Assembly (NCBI RefSeq): GCF_900299535.1
Contig: NZ_OMKE01000010.1
Location: 1 to 64,000 of the forward strand
Length of the DNA stretch: 64,000 bases
Direction of reading: 5' to 3'
DNA from: Aquimarina aquimarini
Lineage (GTDB): Bacteria > Bacteroidota > Bacteroidia > Flavobacteriales > Flavobacteriaceae
The notes under the pieces are model-generated. The model did no database searches. It saw only the letters and a list, made by a program, of their open reading frames with translations, and was not told where the DNA came from. The position numbers were made by a program, and so were the translations under genes. Shown here one piece after another: positions 1 through 9,230 of this stretch (position 1 is its first letter; every line of letters begins with the position of its first letter).

Positions 1-797
1 ATACCAATGTAGAAGGCGGCGTATACAAAAATGAGTTTGAGGCAGTAGATGCCAATTTTGATGCTTACCCTAAGATGGATATCTACAGATTCCCAAAAAG
101 TGAAACACAAACGGCTACTGTAGTAGAGAATTCCGATCCAGATGGATTAGGAAGAATCAAAGTACAATTTGCATGGCAGAAGCCATTGGGAGAGCGTACA
201 CCTTGGTTACGTATGATGACTCCCCATGCAGGCGCAGACAAAGGATTTCATTTTATCCCAGAGATCAATGAAGAGGTAATGGTAGGATTTGAAGGCGGTA
301 ATGCAGAACGCCCCTTTGTATTAGGTGCTTTGTATAATGGTAGTAAAAACCCATCATCATGGCAATCGCAGAATAATGATATAAAGGCAATTAGAACAAA
401 GAGTCAGCACACGATTACTCTAGATGATAGTAATGGGGCAGAGATGATTACGATTACCGATAAGAACAATAATATCATTCGTATAGACACAGCCAACAAC
501 AATATAGAAATCTCTGCATTAGAGAATATGACGCTGAATGCTAAAAACATGCAAATCAACGTTCAGGAAAATTTAGATGTTTCGGTAGGAGAAAATAAAA
601 ATGAAAGTATTGGTAAAAATCAAACATTAACAGCAAAAAACAGTACTATTTTAATTGAAGAAACAGCGGAATTTCAATCTAAAGAATTAGAAAAAAATGC
701 TGAAAGAATAGTAATGAATAGTACCAAAGAAAATATGGAGCTTTCTAGTTCTAAACAATTAGTAAGTAATAGTTCAGAGAAAAATATATTGATATAA
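1..797 (+). CDS. vgrG: T6SS spike protein VgrG (TssI), 3' part only
   Basis: The gene enters from outside the window; the frame is open from base 3, so the ATG at 75 is internal. The visible 264 residues cover the end of the gp27-like base, the gp5-like OB fold (around residues 30-110: VQFAWQKPLGE, TPWLRMMTPHAG, GFHFIPEINEEVMVGFEGGNAERPF split by short gaps) and a beta-helix-like C-terminal spike rich in N, I and E. It aligns closely through the OB fold with the complete VgrG at 48037-49812, and the two diverge in the spike. VgrG trimers form the tip of the contractile T6SS tube and carry effectors. Its stop overlaps the next start (TAATG at 795-799), so it leads the payload operon that follows. 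Confidence 0.93.
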   Translation, partial: TNVEGGVYKNEFEAVDANFDAYPKMDIYRFPKSETQTATVVENSDPDGLGRIKVQFAWQKPLGERTPWLRMMTPHAGADKGFHFIPEINEEVMVGFEGGNAERPFVLGALYNGSKNPSSWQSQNNDIKAIRTKSQHTITLDDSNGAEMITITDKNNNIIRIDTANNNIEISALENMTLNAKNMQINVQENLDVSVGENKNESIGKNQTLTAKNSTILIEETAEFQSKELEKNAERIVMNSTKENMELSSSKQLVSNSSEKNILI

Positions 798-1792
798 TGC
801 GGGATTTTGGTACCGATATATTAAAAGATACTAACCAGAATAAAGATTCTATCTTACTCAGGCATCTACGTAATATAAAACCTTCAGATGAGTTTATTTC
901 TTATCTGGTTGCTTTAAAATATTATGAAGGCGATAAAGATGCAGTGTCAAAACGCATTGATTATAGAATAGGGATAGAATACCTAGGTGAGGATTCACAA
1001 AAGCTTCCACACGTTTTTAGATTGTATAAAAAAGAATTATTCTTTAATAGAAAAAAACCTTCTCTTATTATTGAAGAAATAGCAACAGCTTTATCATCGG
1101 TTATCTACCCGTTAGAAATAACAGTAGATCATAGGGGTAAATTCACATCTATTATCAATCACGATCAAATAAAGAAGCGGTGGCCTGCGGTAAAGAGAAA
1201 TATTCTTAAAGAATACAGAGGGGATATCACTTTTAAAATCATAAAAAAGTTTGAGGAAACAATCAAGGATCATAAAAAATTAGAGACATCCTTATATCGT
1301 GAGATTTTTTGGAGCATCTTTTATCATCCCGTTTATATTGGGCATAATGAGGAACTGAAAAAAGAAACCTCGATGTTATTTCCTTTAGAACCTTATGATC
1401 CGTTAGTTGTATACAAAGGAGCAACTACAATAAGCCCGATAATCACAGAGTATAATACAATTCAAGTGCAATTTAATGGGCAATCAACCATACCCAATAA
1501 GAGTCGTTTTCATCTAGAGAAGAAAGAGCATGTTATCACTTCTGATCTTCAAATTGATTATGATCTAGATCAAAATACACGCATTCCCAATTTGATACAT
1601 ACTACCTGTGATATATATGATGAGACAGACGAGAAAGAAATAAAAGCAATAGAACTTTTGGTAACTCGACAAGAAGGTGATCAATATGCCAAGAGTAGCT
1701 TTATGAAGAAAGAAAATAAGCAACCTGATAGAGTAAAGGTGAAACCCAAAAAACGGGATTGGTTTTTTGGATTTAAGAAAAAACAAGTATGA
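797..1792 (+). CDS. Possible effector adaptor between VgrG and PAAR-like effector
   Basis: 331 residues, no signal peptide or membrane segment, charged, with a basic tail (KPKKRDWFFGFKKKQV). I recognise no named family. It sits exactly between vgrG and a PAAR-like effector with one-base and four-base overlaps, and the same slot in the second island holds a protein of similar length (49827-50786). The two share a weak collinear pattern: a segment like PLEITVDHRGKF...IKKRW here against LHLIITHTGEV...LDKW there, then an aromatic-rich stretch (FWSIFYHPVYIG against FLNLYFPYAYGK). By position it may load or chaperone the effector onto VgrG, as DUF1795/DUF4123 adaptors do in Proteobacteria. That role is inference; expression as a gene is near certain. 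Confidence 0.85.
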   Translation: MRDFGTDILKDTNQNKDSILLRHLRNIKPSDEFISYLVALKYYEGDKDAVSKRIDYRIGIEYLGEDSQKLPHVFRLYKKELFFNRKKPSLIIEEIATALSSVIYPLEITVDHRGKFTSIINHDQIKKRWPAVKRNILKEYRGDITFKIIKKFEETIKDHKKLETSLYREIFWSIFYHPVYIGHNEELKKETSMLFPLEPYDPLVVYKGATTISPIITEYNTIQVQFNGQSTIPNKSRFHLEKKEHVITSDLQIDYDLDQNTRIPNLIHTTCDIYDETDEKEIKAIELLVTRQEGDQYAKSSFMKKENKQPDRVKVKPKKRDWFFGFKKKQV

Positions 1793-3435
1793 GCCAGAAA
1801 AAGTTAGTGTGCCATGGGGCAATGTGCAAATGCCAGTTTGGTGATGTACCTGATATGTTGACTGTGCAAAGCCAACAAAAAAACTATATCAATGACAATG
1901 CAGGCAGTCAAAAACTGATTGCTACCGATAAAGAGTTAGGAACGCCATTTCAGGCAAAAACCTTTGGTCAGTGTAAATTACAACCAACAGGAAGTAGTTT
2001 TAAACCCTGTATGCAAAATATTACTGGGTGGGATGGTATTTTTGAAAAAACACAGCTACAAGCCAATCAAGGGTATCCGCTACTAGAGGACAGTAAAGCT
2101 ACTTGTGCTATTGCAGGAGCCCCTTGTGTAGAAATTGCTTTTCATGGGCAGACGGCTACCCCTTCTGCGCAAAATGTTGACAATGCAGATCAAGATTTAC
2201 TAAGCCAAGTAGTACCAATGATCAATGTACAAGAAATCGATATGCTTTCTCCATATGATGGGATAAAAGTAACAGAAGAAAATAAGAGTGAGGCTACAAT
2301 AGAACAAGAAGAACAAAATATTTCTGTAACTGTAGACGTTACAAAAGATACTTTTGTTCCTTTGGGGGTTCCTGATCATACAGGAAACATAGAGAATGAC
2401 CATATTAACTTTAGTATTGATATTGAAGAAAACCCTGCCGAGAAAATGATGGTAGAAATTTTGGATAATGGAAAACCTCATTACAAAGAAGAAATAACAG
2501 ATCAGGCAATGCTCTCTGTGGGTAGTCATGAGTGGCAATGGGATGGCTTTGATACTCATGACAATTTGGATACAACTTTTTTAAAAAAAGGAAACCTAGA
2601 AATAAAGGTTACTGTATGGTTTCAGAGTAAAGAAGAGAATGACATTAAGGCTATAGACAAATTAGTAGCTGATGAAGTAGATTGGGTAGATGTTAATATA
2701 CAACGTAATATAAAACAAATAAAAGTTACACTTAGAGTAAACCTAAAAGATGGAGGAGCAAAGGGGTTAAATCAATGGGATAATGTATCAAAAGAAGCTT
2801 TAGCTTATTATTCTGATTCTCCTTTCAAAACTAGATCAAAAAACTATAGTAAATTAAAAGAGATGACTCTAGACGGTATCTCTAATCATTGGAGTAGAAA
2901 ATTATCAAAAACTAATGGAGTTACAATTGGAAATACTAATTATGAAGTTATAGTAAAAGCATTATATGATGAAGGTGGGATGAAAGCTCCTAAAGTTGTA
3001 TACAATACTAATAAACAAGCAGGACGATCTAGAAACTGGGAATTATCGAGAAAACTGTTTTATAATATAGGGTTTTTGTATTATAAGGGTTGGAGAAAAT
3101 TAGACTCATCTTATATTGTATTTAATACAAATGGATGGTATTTTGAAGAAGAGCGAAATGCTATTGTAGATTTTAAAGATACTGCCGCTCATGAAATAGG
3201 TCATGAAATCTTACTTGCGTATGGAGGGCATGCTTATTCTAAAAAACATAAAAAATCTTCAACACTTATTACGCAAAGTGTATTATCAAATCAGCCTGAT
3301 TATCCAAAGGTGGGAGAAATAGATTTAATGAAGTATTATCAAAATACTGTTAAAATAGCTGATAAAAATAGGGTTGTAGCTTCTGAGAAAGATGTATTAA
3401 GTCTATTATGGTTAACCAAAATAAAGATTTCATGA
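1789..3435 (+). CDS. PAAR-like (DUF4280) T6SS effector with C-terminal zinc metallopeptidase motif
   Basis: 548 residues in three parts. Residues 1-130 form a Cys-rich DUF4280/PAAR-like domain (CHGAMCKCQFG at the start, CAIAGAPC near 105), the cone that caps VgrG. Residues ~180-300 are a beta-rich linker. The C-terminal ~250 residues carry HEIGH at 468-472 (AAHEIGHEILLAYGGH), the HExxH zinc site of zincin peptidases, with further His at 481 as possible third ligand. This layout is that of a polymorphic T6SS effector whose tip is a metallopeptidase toxin. The start overlaps the upstream gene by four bases. The toxin function and its substrate are inferred; four lipoprotein genes directly downstream are the immunity candidates and suggest an envelope target. 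Confidence 0.85.
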   Translation: MSQKKLVCHGAMCKCQFGDVPDMLTVQSQQKNYINDNAGSQKLIATDKELGTPFQAKTFGQCKLQPTGSSFKPCMQNITGWDGIFEKTQLQANQGYPLLEDSKATCAIAGAPCVEIAFHGQTATPSAQNVDNADQDLLSQVVPMINVQEIDMLSPYDGIKVTEENKSEATIEQEEQNISVTVDVTKDTFVPLGVPDHTGNIENDHINFSIDIEENPAEKMMVEILDNGKPHYKEEITDQAMLSVGSHEWQWDGFDTHDNLDTTFLKKGNLEIKVTVWFQSKEENDIKAIDKLVADEVDWVDVNIQRNIKQIKVTLRVNLKDGGAKGLNQWDNVSKEALAYYSDSPFKTRSKNYSKLKEMTLDGISNHWSRKLSKTNGVTIGNTNYEVIVKALYDEGGMKAPKVVYNTNKQAGRSRNWELSRKLFYNIGFLYYKGWRKLDSSYIVFNTNGWYFEEERNAIVDFKDTAAHEIGHEILLAYGGHAYSKKHKKSSTLITQSVLSNQPDYPKVGEIDLMKYYQNTVKIADKNRVVASEKDVLSLLWLTKIKIS

Positions 3436-3821
3436 ATTACATAAAAAATATTTTATTTATTGCCTTAGTACTTATTGTTTTCTCTTGTAAAACGGTTATA
3501 ATCAGACCTACGGTTAAAGGGGTTGTGTATAATGAGAGTAACATTCCAATAAAAGAAGCACAGGTCGGTGTTTATAAAAGTGTAGATTCTTCTTTTGTGA
3601 AAATGACTAAAACTAATAGCAAAGGAGAGTTTATTTTACCTAAACTATCAGTTAAAGAGAAAATTATTCCTTTAGCAAAAAGAAATAATTATAATTTTTT
3701 AAAATCTCTATTTATTATAAAAAAAGAAGGGTATCAAGAATACCTCATAGAAATAGATGTGCAAAATAAAGATACAATCTTATTGAAATCGATCATTCTA
3801 AAGCAAATTTCACAAAACTAA
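3432..3821 (+). CDS. Small lipoprotein 1 with carboxypeptidase-regulatory-like fold, candidate immunity
   Basis: 129 residues from the ATG at 3432, which overlaps the effector stop (ATGA). An upstream in-frame ATG at 3408 would add eight residues and spoil the signal peptide. Signal peptide MNYIKNILFIALVLIVFSC ends in a lipobox Cys. The mature part shows the CarboxypepD_reg-like pattern: VKGVVYNESNIPIKEAQVGVY, then a TNSKGEFILP turn. First of four tandem genes of the same size and design. Tight coupling to a peptidase effector and surface location make it an immunity candidate; no family name is recognised. Confidence 0.8.
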   Translation: MNYIKNILFIALVLIVFSCKTVIIRPTVKGVVYNESNIPIKEAQVGVYKSVDSSFVKMTKTNSKGEFILPKLSVKEKIIPLAKRNNYNFLKSLFIIKKEGYQEYLIEIDVQNKDTILLKSIILKQISQN

Positions 3822-3828
3822 CTGTTAA

Positions 3829-4227
3829 ATGAAATGTATTATAATATTATTCATATTACTATCTGTTTTAAGTTGTAATACAACAAAAAAAATCAATCGT
3901 ATAGAAGGACATATCTATCTTAAAGATTCTACTACATTAAATAATGTTCAGGTATATTACCCTTTAAAAATTGATAGAGCTTCATGGATATATAATGAAC
4001 TTGCTAAAACAGATGAAAGCGGTTTCTTTTCAATAAAAAATAGTAATGTAAAAAAAAGTAAATGGATTTCTTTAAACAAAGCAAAAGACTCTATTAAAAT
4101 ATACCTAAGTTTTACAAAAAATAAAGATATAAAATCAAGTGTTACTAAGAAGTTTCCTGTAAATATTGAAATTACAAAATCAATAAAAAATATTATAGAT
4201 TTAGGTGAGATTTATATGTCTTTTTGA
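3829..4227 (+). CDS. Small lipoprotein 2, candidate immunity
   Basis: 132 residues. The signal peptide ends at a lipobox (LLSVLSC). The mature part begins with a strand INRIEGHIYLKDSTTLNNV and has a TDESGFFSIK turn, as in its neighbours, so it is probably a diverged copy of the same beta-sandwich. It lies seven bases after the first lipoprotein gene on the same strand. Sequence identity to the other copies is low by eye and rests mainly on the order of motifs, so paralogy is probable rather than shown. Confidence 0.75.
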   Translation: MKCIIILFILLSVLSCNTTKKINRIEGHIYLKDSTTLNNVQVYYPLKIDRASWIYNELAKTDESGFFSIKNSNVKKSKWISLNKAKDSIKIYLSFTKNKDIKSSVTKKFPVNIEITKSIKNIIDLGEIYMSF

Positions 4228-4253
4228 TACTATTTTAAAGTGAAAATATAAAG

Positions 4254-4655
4254 ATGAAAAAATACTATTTAATACTTATAACTATTTTGATACATTCTTG
4301 TGCATACTACAAATATATTCATCGTAATAGAATTGAAGGATACGTATATGACTCAAATGGCATTCCTGTTGCAAATACAACTATTGTGTTCGTTATTGAA
4401 GAAAATGAAAAAGGTTTGGTAATCCTTTCTAAAAATGACTCCACCTTAACAGATAAACAAGGCTACTACTATTTTGATGAAATAAGTACTATTGAAAAAG
4501 GTGTTATTGGGGGTGAACGAAGAAAACCATTTCCGTTGCCATATACTTTTATTGCTAAAAAAAATGGAATAATTATAGATACTATTAATGCTAGATTATA
4601 TGCAAATCAAAAAAACGAGATTAAAATAGATACATTAATTGCAAAGGTTGACTAA
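4254..4655 (+). CDS. Small lipoprotein 3 with carboxypeptidase-regulatory-like domain, candidate immunity
   Basis: 133 residues with a lipobox (LIHSC). This copy shows the clearest CarboxypepD_reg-like signature of the set: RIEGYVYDSNGIPVANTTI, followed by TDKQGYYYFDEIS. Such domains are seven-stranded beta-sandwiches common in Bacteroidetes outer-membrane proteins but rarely occur alone. The RNRIEGYVY strand resembles KINRIEGHIY of the preceding gene. It lies 26 bases downstream in the same run of genes. Immunity is inferred from position. Confidence 0.76.
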   Translation: MKKYYLILITILIHSCAYYKYIHRNRIEGYVYDSNGIPVANTTIVFVIEENEKGLVILSKNDSTLTDKQGYYYFDEISTIEKGVIGGERRKPFPLPYTFIAKKNGIIIDTINARLYANQKNEIKIDTLIAKVD

Positions 4656-4667
4656 AATAAAGATTTT

Positions 4668-5069
4668 ATGAGAAAAATTGTTTTATATTTTATAGGAATA
4701 CTATTAATCTCATCCTGTGTGACAAACAAAGAGGTTTTACGCCCCTATGTAAAATTTGAAATCTATGATTCAATTACCAAAAAGCCAGTTGATAATGTTA
4801 CTTTGTCTAGTACAATAAATGATTCGTCACAAGAGTTGAACGATCAGAACATGTTTTCTGATAAAAAAGGAATAATAATTATTCCAAAATCAGAAGTTTC
4901 TTTAGGGGATCACAAAAAGATTATGCTGTTGACCACTATAAAGTATGTATTTAAGAAGCAAGGATGTGAAAAGTTCATTTTGGATTTACACTCACATTTG
5001 AAAATAAAATCTTCTAATGATCTAAAAGAAAGATATAAAACAAAAATATTTCTAGAAAGAAGCAAGTAG
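4668..5069 (+). CDS. Small lipoprotein 4, candidate immunity
   Basis: 133 residues, signal peptide ending in a lipobox (LLISSC). The mature part has the strand VKFEIYDSITKKPVDNVTL and a SDKKGIIIIPKSE turn, matching the beta-sandwich pattern of the previous three genes. It closes the four-gene run and ends 75 bases before the large unknown gene at 5145. It could be an immunity protein against the upstream peptidase or against a related toxin held by other strains. Confidence 0.74.
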   Translation: MRKIVLYFIGILLISSCVTNKEVLRPYVKFEIYDSITKKPVDNVTLSSTINDSSQELNDQNMFSDKKGIIIIPKSEVSLGDHKKIMLLTTIKYVFKKQGCEKFILDLHSHLKIKSSNDLKERYKTKIFLERSK

Positions 5070-5144
5070 TTCTATAATTCATGTCAAATGTGTTTAATAG
5101 CATAATATTGCACCAATATTGACAACATGATACCAATATAAGTT

Positions 5145-8100
5145 ATGGCAGAAAAAAAAGACACACCTATTGTTTTAAAAACCAAAGGAATTAATGAAGT
5201 AGTCATAGGAGAAGAAGGCAAATTAAGAGTTGTCAAATCTGGGGAAACAGAGGTGCTAAGTGTTGCCACTACAGCCTCAGATAATACTCCTGTAAAATGG
5301 GTATGGATTGCTACAGAATATCTCAAAGAGGCAAAAAAAATGCAACCTGCTCAGGTATATGATAAGTGGGGCGAATGGAAATCTAAAAACACTGACAAAC
5401 CAGTAAATAAATATGGTATTGGGCATCAATATGTATATGGTAATGCAGTTAGTGCAAAGCCTACAAAAAAGGATTTATTAGAAGGAACTATTTATTATTT
5501 TGAGCCTTTTATAGATGTTCCTTCTTTAGAAAATGGGTGCTATATAGCTTCTGTAGATACCCCAAAGATATTATCTGCCTATTTTGCTAAAAGCAAAGAT
5601 GAATTCAAATACCCAGGAGAAACAGGTAAAAGTAATATCTATACCTATAAAAACACCATACGATTATATATTTTGGGGCATATGTTGCCTAATTATACGG
5701 TTGACTATCATAATTTTGCATTGTTTGAAATAGAGATATGGGATACCGATGGCAATAAGATTACAGAAGATGAAAAACCATTACGATATTTTCAAAAAAC
5801 AAACCCAGGCACATTTTCTGTCAACACTTTAACAGAAATAAACATAGTGATCGATGAAAAATGGAGAGAAAAGAGTAAGCATAAAGAGAAAACTGTAAAA
5901 ACCTATTATGCCAAAATCAAAACCACACTCTATTATAATGAAGATACCTCTACAGAAGAAAAATTAAGCGAAGAAGAAAAAGGGCGTAATATTAACCATC
6001 ATAAAAACCCTACCAACAGAAATCCTCTCATGAGAAGCATTAATAAGTTTGAGAGCGTAGCCCCTAATCTAGAAACCGTTGCCGTAACTTATACAGAAGA
6101 AGATGAAAAGGTGAGTAATTCCCTAGAGTACAAGGTGCTATTTGGATTGTTTAGTATCAATGCAGGGAGAGATGTAGGTTATGGTATGCGCCATGCAGCA
6201 AAATATACAACAAAAGATGTAGGAACATACGACACTACAAAAGGTACAGTAGTAGAGAACCAAGAGGTGTCATTCCAGGTAAAATATGATACAATGGATG
6301 TTGTTCTGGATAAGTATGAAGCCCAGAAAAACAACATGTTTGTAGTGGTAGGTGATGTAGAATATAGTGCCCGAAGTAACGAGCCCTGTAAATATTCAAA
6401 ACTGCTGATTGAGCATAAAAGTAGGGCAGAGCCTTTTGTACTTTTTGACGAAGACAGCACCTCTACAGCACCTATAGATCATACCGATCTTGTATTTGGT
6501 ATTGTAGCAGGAGATAAAAAAGAAACCATCAAAATTACGGCTGTTGGGTTGGCAATACAAAATTACCAAGACAAAGGCTTAAAAAAGCCAAGATGCTTTG
6601 GGATTACCACATCAAAAAGACTTAAAAAAGGTAGACTAGTAAATAAAAAAGAAAAACACCGCGATCAAGAAGAGTTTAAGCACAATACCATAGAAGATGT
6701 GTTTACTATGGAGAAAGCCTATGTGTTATATCCCGATGCCCTTAATACTACTACCAATACTAATTCTGAAACGACAGGAGATGAAACCTTAGATATACAA
6801 TCACAAGACATAGATTATACCCATACTAAGAATGGTATAAAACTAGAAGTAGGATACCTATATAATAAAAACTATGATAATAGAGTTTTAAACTTTTTGG
6901 CTTATGATACAGCCTATTTAAAGAGTAATCAGTTTATAGAAGCTTTACGAAATATTTGGGTGGTTCGTTATTTGGTAAAAATAGCAAAAGGAGAACCCAT
7001 ACATCAATCTTACTTTGTGCCTATAGGAACCTGTAGATACCCGAATCAATTAGCTCGTATTGCAGTATATCCAGATATGAAATGGGTAATTAATTTCCAT
7101 TATAATATTAAAGAGCCATTATATTATAATCAAACCCCTACAGAGATGGAGTATCAAAGCCATTCTGGGGATCGTGACATGTCTGGCAATATAAAACGAA
7201 AAAGAGAAGCCGCTACGGCAAAACATATAAGTACAGCCTATCAAAACCAAAAGAGTGAGTTTGGATTATATGTGGAGTGTGAAGTTGATGGGAGTAGTAA
7301 AATAAAATTAGGAAAAGATTTTGCTGAGAAGTTTCGTAAAATGATTTCTCCTTTAACTTGGATGGTAGATAGGCTAGATAGTGACTTAGGGGTTTCTAAT
7401 GCCAAAAAAGAAGAAGAGAAGCTAAAACTTTCAGGTAAAAAAGGTTTGATGGCACGTTTAAACAAACTACCCATGAGCTTTGAACTTAAGGCCCCTAATA
7501 TAGGTGTGGGTCTTGGTATTGGGTATGGTGAAACACAATGTCATGAAGTAGGCTATGAACTTGAAGGTAGGATATTAATGAATCCTATTATAGGAGCCAA
7601 TGTTACACTAGATGTATTAGCACTAGGGAGTAAATTTAAACCTTGGGGAGCTATTATAGATGCGTTGGATATTGCTGCTTTTTTACTAGAGTTTTGCTCT
7701 GGTGGTAAAATTGAAGCCGAATATGTAATAGAAGTTAAATTTACAGCAGAAATATCATTGGTTGGGACAGGAAGTAAAGATGGGAGTAATAAACCCGCAG
7801 AATTAACTTACAACTTTGCGAATAAAAAATATGCAGGAAATATTGCACTGCAAGGAAGACTAAGAGGAGAAATTACTTTTAAATTTGGAATAAAATTAAA
7901 AGCAGTTGTAATGGATGCAAAAGGTATTGTTCCAGAAGACAAAGACAAAAAAATGGAAGAAATAGCTGGTGTAGGAATAGAATTAGGAGCTCATTCAGAA
8001 GTTTCATTAACTCTAGGTAAAAACTTTGGAGAACAAGACAACTTTACTTCAGACTTTTATTTTTCGGGGGTTACTGTATTTATAAAATTTCAAGGAGGAA

Positions 8101-8192
8101 GGAAAAAAAAGAAAAAACCTTCACCTTATGAAATTATTCCTGACTTAGAAAAATCTTTTGATGTATTAAAAAATAAAGGAGAATATAAATGA
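5145..8192 (+). CDS. Large protein of unknown family in T6SS island, possible effector
   Basis: 1015 residues, no signal peptide and no family I recognise. The N-terminal ~500 residues look beta-rich, with Ig-like or jelly-roll spacing. The C-terminal third is different: a Gly-rich amphipathic segment (GVGLGIGYGE near 790), a hydrophobic helix (WGAIIDALDIAAFLLEF, ~835-851), then alternating beta strands, and a Lys-rich tail (GGRKKKKKPSP). Lack of export signal inside a T6SS payload island, and a four-base stop/start overlap with a lipoprotein gene (ATGA at 8189), suggest an effector-immunity pair whose C-terminus acts on an envelope. That is inference. A remnant of the same 3' end lies at 9123-9230. 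Confidence 0.75.
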   Translation: MAEKKDTPIVLKTKGINEVVIGEEGKLRVVKSGETEVLSVATTASDNTPVKWVWIATEYLKEAKKMQPAQVYDKWGEWKSKNTDKPVNKYGIGHQYVYGNAVSAKPTKKDLLEGTIYYFEPFIDVPSLENGCYIASVDTPKILSAYFAKSKDEFKYPGETGKSNIYTYKNTIRLYILGHMLPNYTVDYHNFALFEIEIWDTDGNKITEDEKPLRYFQKTNPGTFSVNTLTEINIVIDEKWREKSKHKEKTVKTYYAKIKTTLYYNEDTSTEEKLSEEEKGRNINHHKNPTNRNPLMRSINKFESVAPNLETVAVTYTEEDEKVSNSLEYKVLFGLFSINAGRDVGYGMRHAAKYTTKDVGTYDTTKGTVVENQEVSFQVKYDTMDVVLDKYEAQKNNMFVVVGDVEYSARSNEPCKYSKLLIEHKSRAEPFVLFDEDSTSTAPIDHTDLVFGIVAGDKKETIKITAVGLAIQNYQDKGLKKPRCFGITTSKRLKKGRLVNKKEKHRDQEEFKHNTIEDVFTMEKAYVLYPDALNTTTNTNSETTGDETLDIQSQDIDYTHTKNGIKLEVGYLYNKNYDNRVLNFLAYDTAYLKSNQFIEALRNIWVVRYLVKIAKGEPIHQSYFVPIGTCRYPNQLARIAVYPDMKWVINFHYNIKEPLYYNQTPTEMEYQSHSGDRDMSGNIKRKREAATAKHISTAYQNQKSEFGLYVECEVDGSSKIKLGKDFAEKFRKMISPLTWMVDRLDSDLGVSNAKKEEEKLKLSGKKGLMARLNKLPMSFELKAPNIGVGLGIGYGETQCHEVGYELEGRILMNPIIGANVTLDVLALGSKFKPWGAIIDALDIAAFLLEFCSGGKIEAEYVIEVKFTAEISLVGTGSKDGSNKPAELTYNFANKKYAGNIALQGRLRGEITFKFGIKLKAVVMDAKGIVPEDKDKKMEEIAGVGIELGAHSEVSLTLGKNFGEQDNFTSDFYFSGVTVFIKFQGGRKKKKKPSPYEIIPDLEKSFDVLKNKGEYK

Positions 8193-9121
8193 AAACTATA
8201 AAATTAATAGTTGTAATAATAATTTTGTTTACTAACTGTAAAGGGCAAGACAAAAAGAATATTGAAATGGAAACTAAATATAATACGAAAACACCAAAAA
8301 ATCTATACTACCTTAATATAGAGTTGTTTATGACTTATGAGATATATATAAACGACATCAAAATAGCAAATAACATTCAATCTGGCCCAGTATCTGGATT
8401 AAGATACTTAAATGAATATATATTAAATTCTGGAAAACAAACAATAAAGCTAGTAGATAGAGATATAAATCCTCCAGGAAAATCTAACCTTCCAGATAAC
8501 ATTTTCGAGAAATTTGGCTTAGAAGTTTACAGTACAGATGAAAATGAAGAAAATATACAAATCGTGAAAAAATTAGATTTCCCTAATATACCAACACCAA
8601 GACCATATTATTATGAAAATACTTGGGAATTTGATGCTGTAGTACCATATAATGTAGATGGTTGGAAGAAAGGTAAAGATTTATCAAAATTAGATGAAGA
8701 GGAATTAGAAGAAAAAGTAGTTGCTAAGTTCAAACATTTACGTAATTTAATAAATAACGGTAATGTTGATGAATTTATGACAGAAAATGCGAAAGGATAT
8801 GAAGAGTTTGTAATTACTAATTATTATCAAAAAAAATGGTCAGAATTTGATGAAAATATCAGAGAATTGATTGATGATCAAAAAGGTTTTATGCTTCCAC
8901 TCGAGAATTATAAAATAAAAATACATGGGAACGGTAAATTAGTAACTTTGGAGAGAGTGGATAGATCTTATTTAGGAGAGAGTGCATTGATAGCTCTTGA
9001 CGAAGGAGAAAACACTTTGTATACAAACTACATTAGTTTATATATGCCAGAAGGAAGCCATGAATTAAAACCAATACGATTGGTTGTTGATTATACTATT
9101 GCCGATTTTTCAAAAAAATAA
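8189..9121 (+). CDS. Lipoprotein paralogue A, candidate immunity to the 1015-aa protein
   Basis: 310 residues. The signal peptide ends at a lipobox (LFTNC). A good ribosome binding site, AAAGGAG, sits inside the tail of the upstream gene, and the ATG overlaps that gene's stop. It shares many blocks with the next lipoprotein: YEIYINDI, LNEYILNSGKQ, DGWKKGKDLSKLDEEELEE, FMLPLENYKIKIHGNGK, VTLERVD. No family is recognised. Translational coupling to the putative effector and anchoring in the envelope point to immunity. Confidence 0.8.
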   Translation: MKTIKLIVVIIILFTNCKGQDKKNIEMETKYNTKTPKNLYYLNIELFMTYEIYINDIKIANNIQSGPVSGLRYLNEYILNSGKQTIKLVDRDINPPGKSNLPDNIFEKFGLEVYSTDENEENIQIVKKLDFPNIPTPRPYYYENTWEFDAVVPYNVDGWKKGKDLSKLDEEELEEKVVAKFKHLRNLINNGNVDEFMTENAKGYEEFVITNYYQKKWSEFDENIRELIDDQKGFMLPLENYKIKIHGNGKLVTLERVDRSYLGESALIALDEGENTLYTNYISLYMPEGSHELKPIRLVVDYTIADFSKK

Positions 9122-9122
9122 A

Positions 9123-9230
9123 ATTAAGTTCTAAAATTTTAATAAAAATGATAGCTCCAAAATAATACCTATTATTTCTAGTGTTGATAAAACATTTGAT
9201 TTAGTTAAAAATAAAGGAGAATACAAATGA
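9123..9230 (+). pseudogene. Remnant of the 3' end of a second copy of the 1015-aa gene
   Basis: Read in the frame that ends at the TGA at 9228, this stretch gives IKF, a stop, then about 20 unrelated residues and SVDKTFDLVKNKGEYK before the stop. The intact gene ends IKFQGG ... LEKSFDVLKNKGEYK and stops in the same way, overlapping the next ATG. So the segment before the second lipoprotein is what is left of a duplicated effector tail, kept perhaps because it holds the ribosome binding site (AAAGGAG) of the lipoprotein. Confidence 0.75.

Noticed and set aside
1565..1822. Hydrophobic minus-strand ORF
   Set aside because: Shadow of the adaptor-candidate gene, as are the other antisense frames in the islands.
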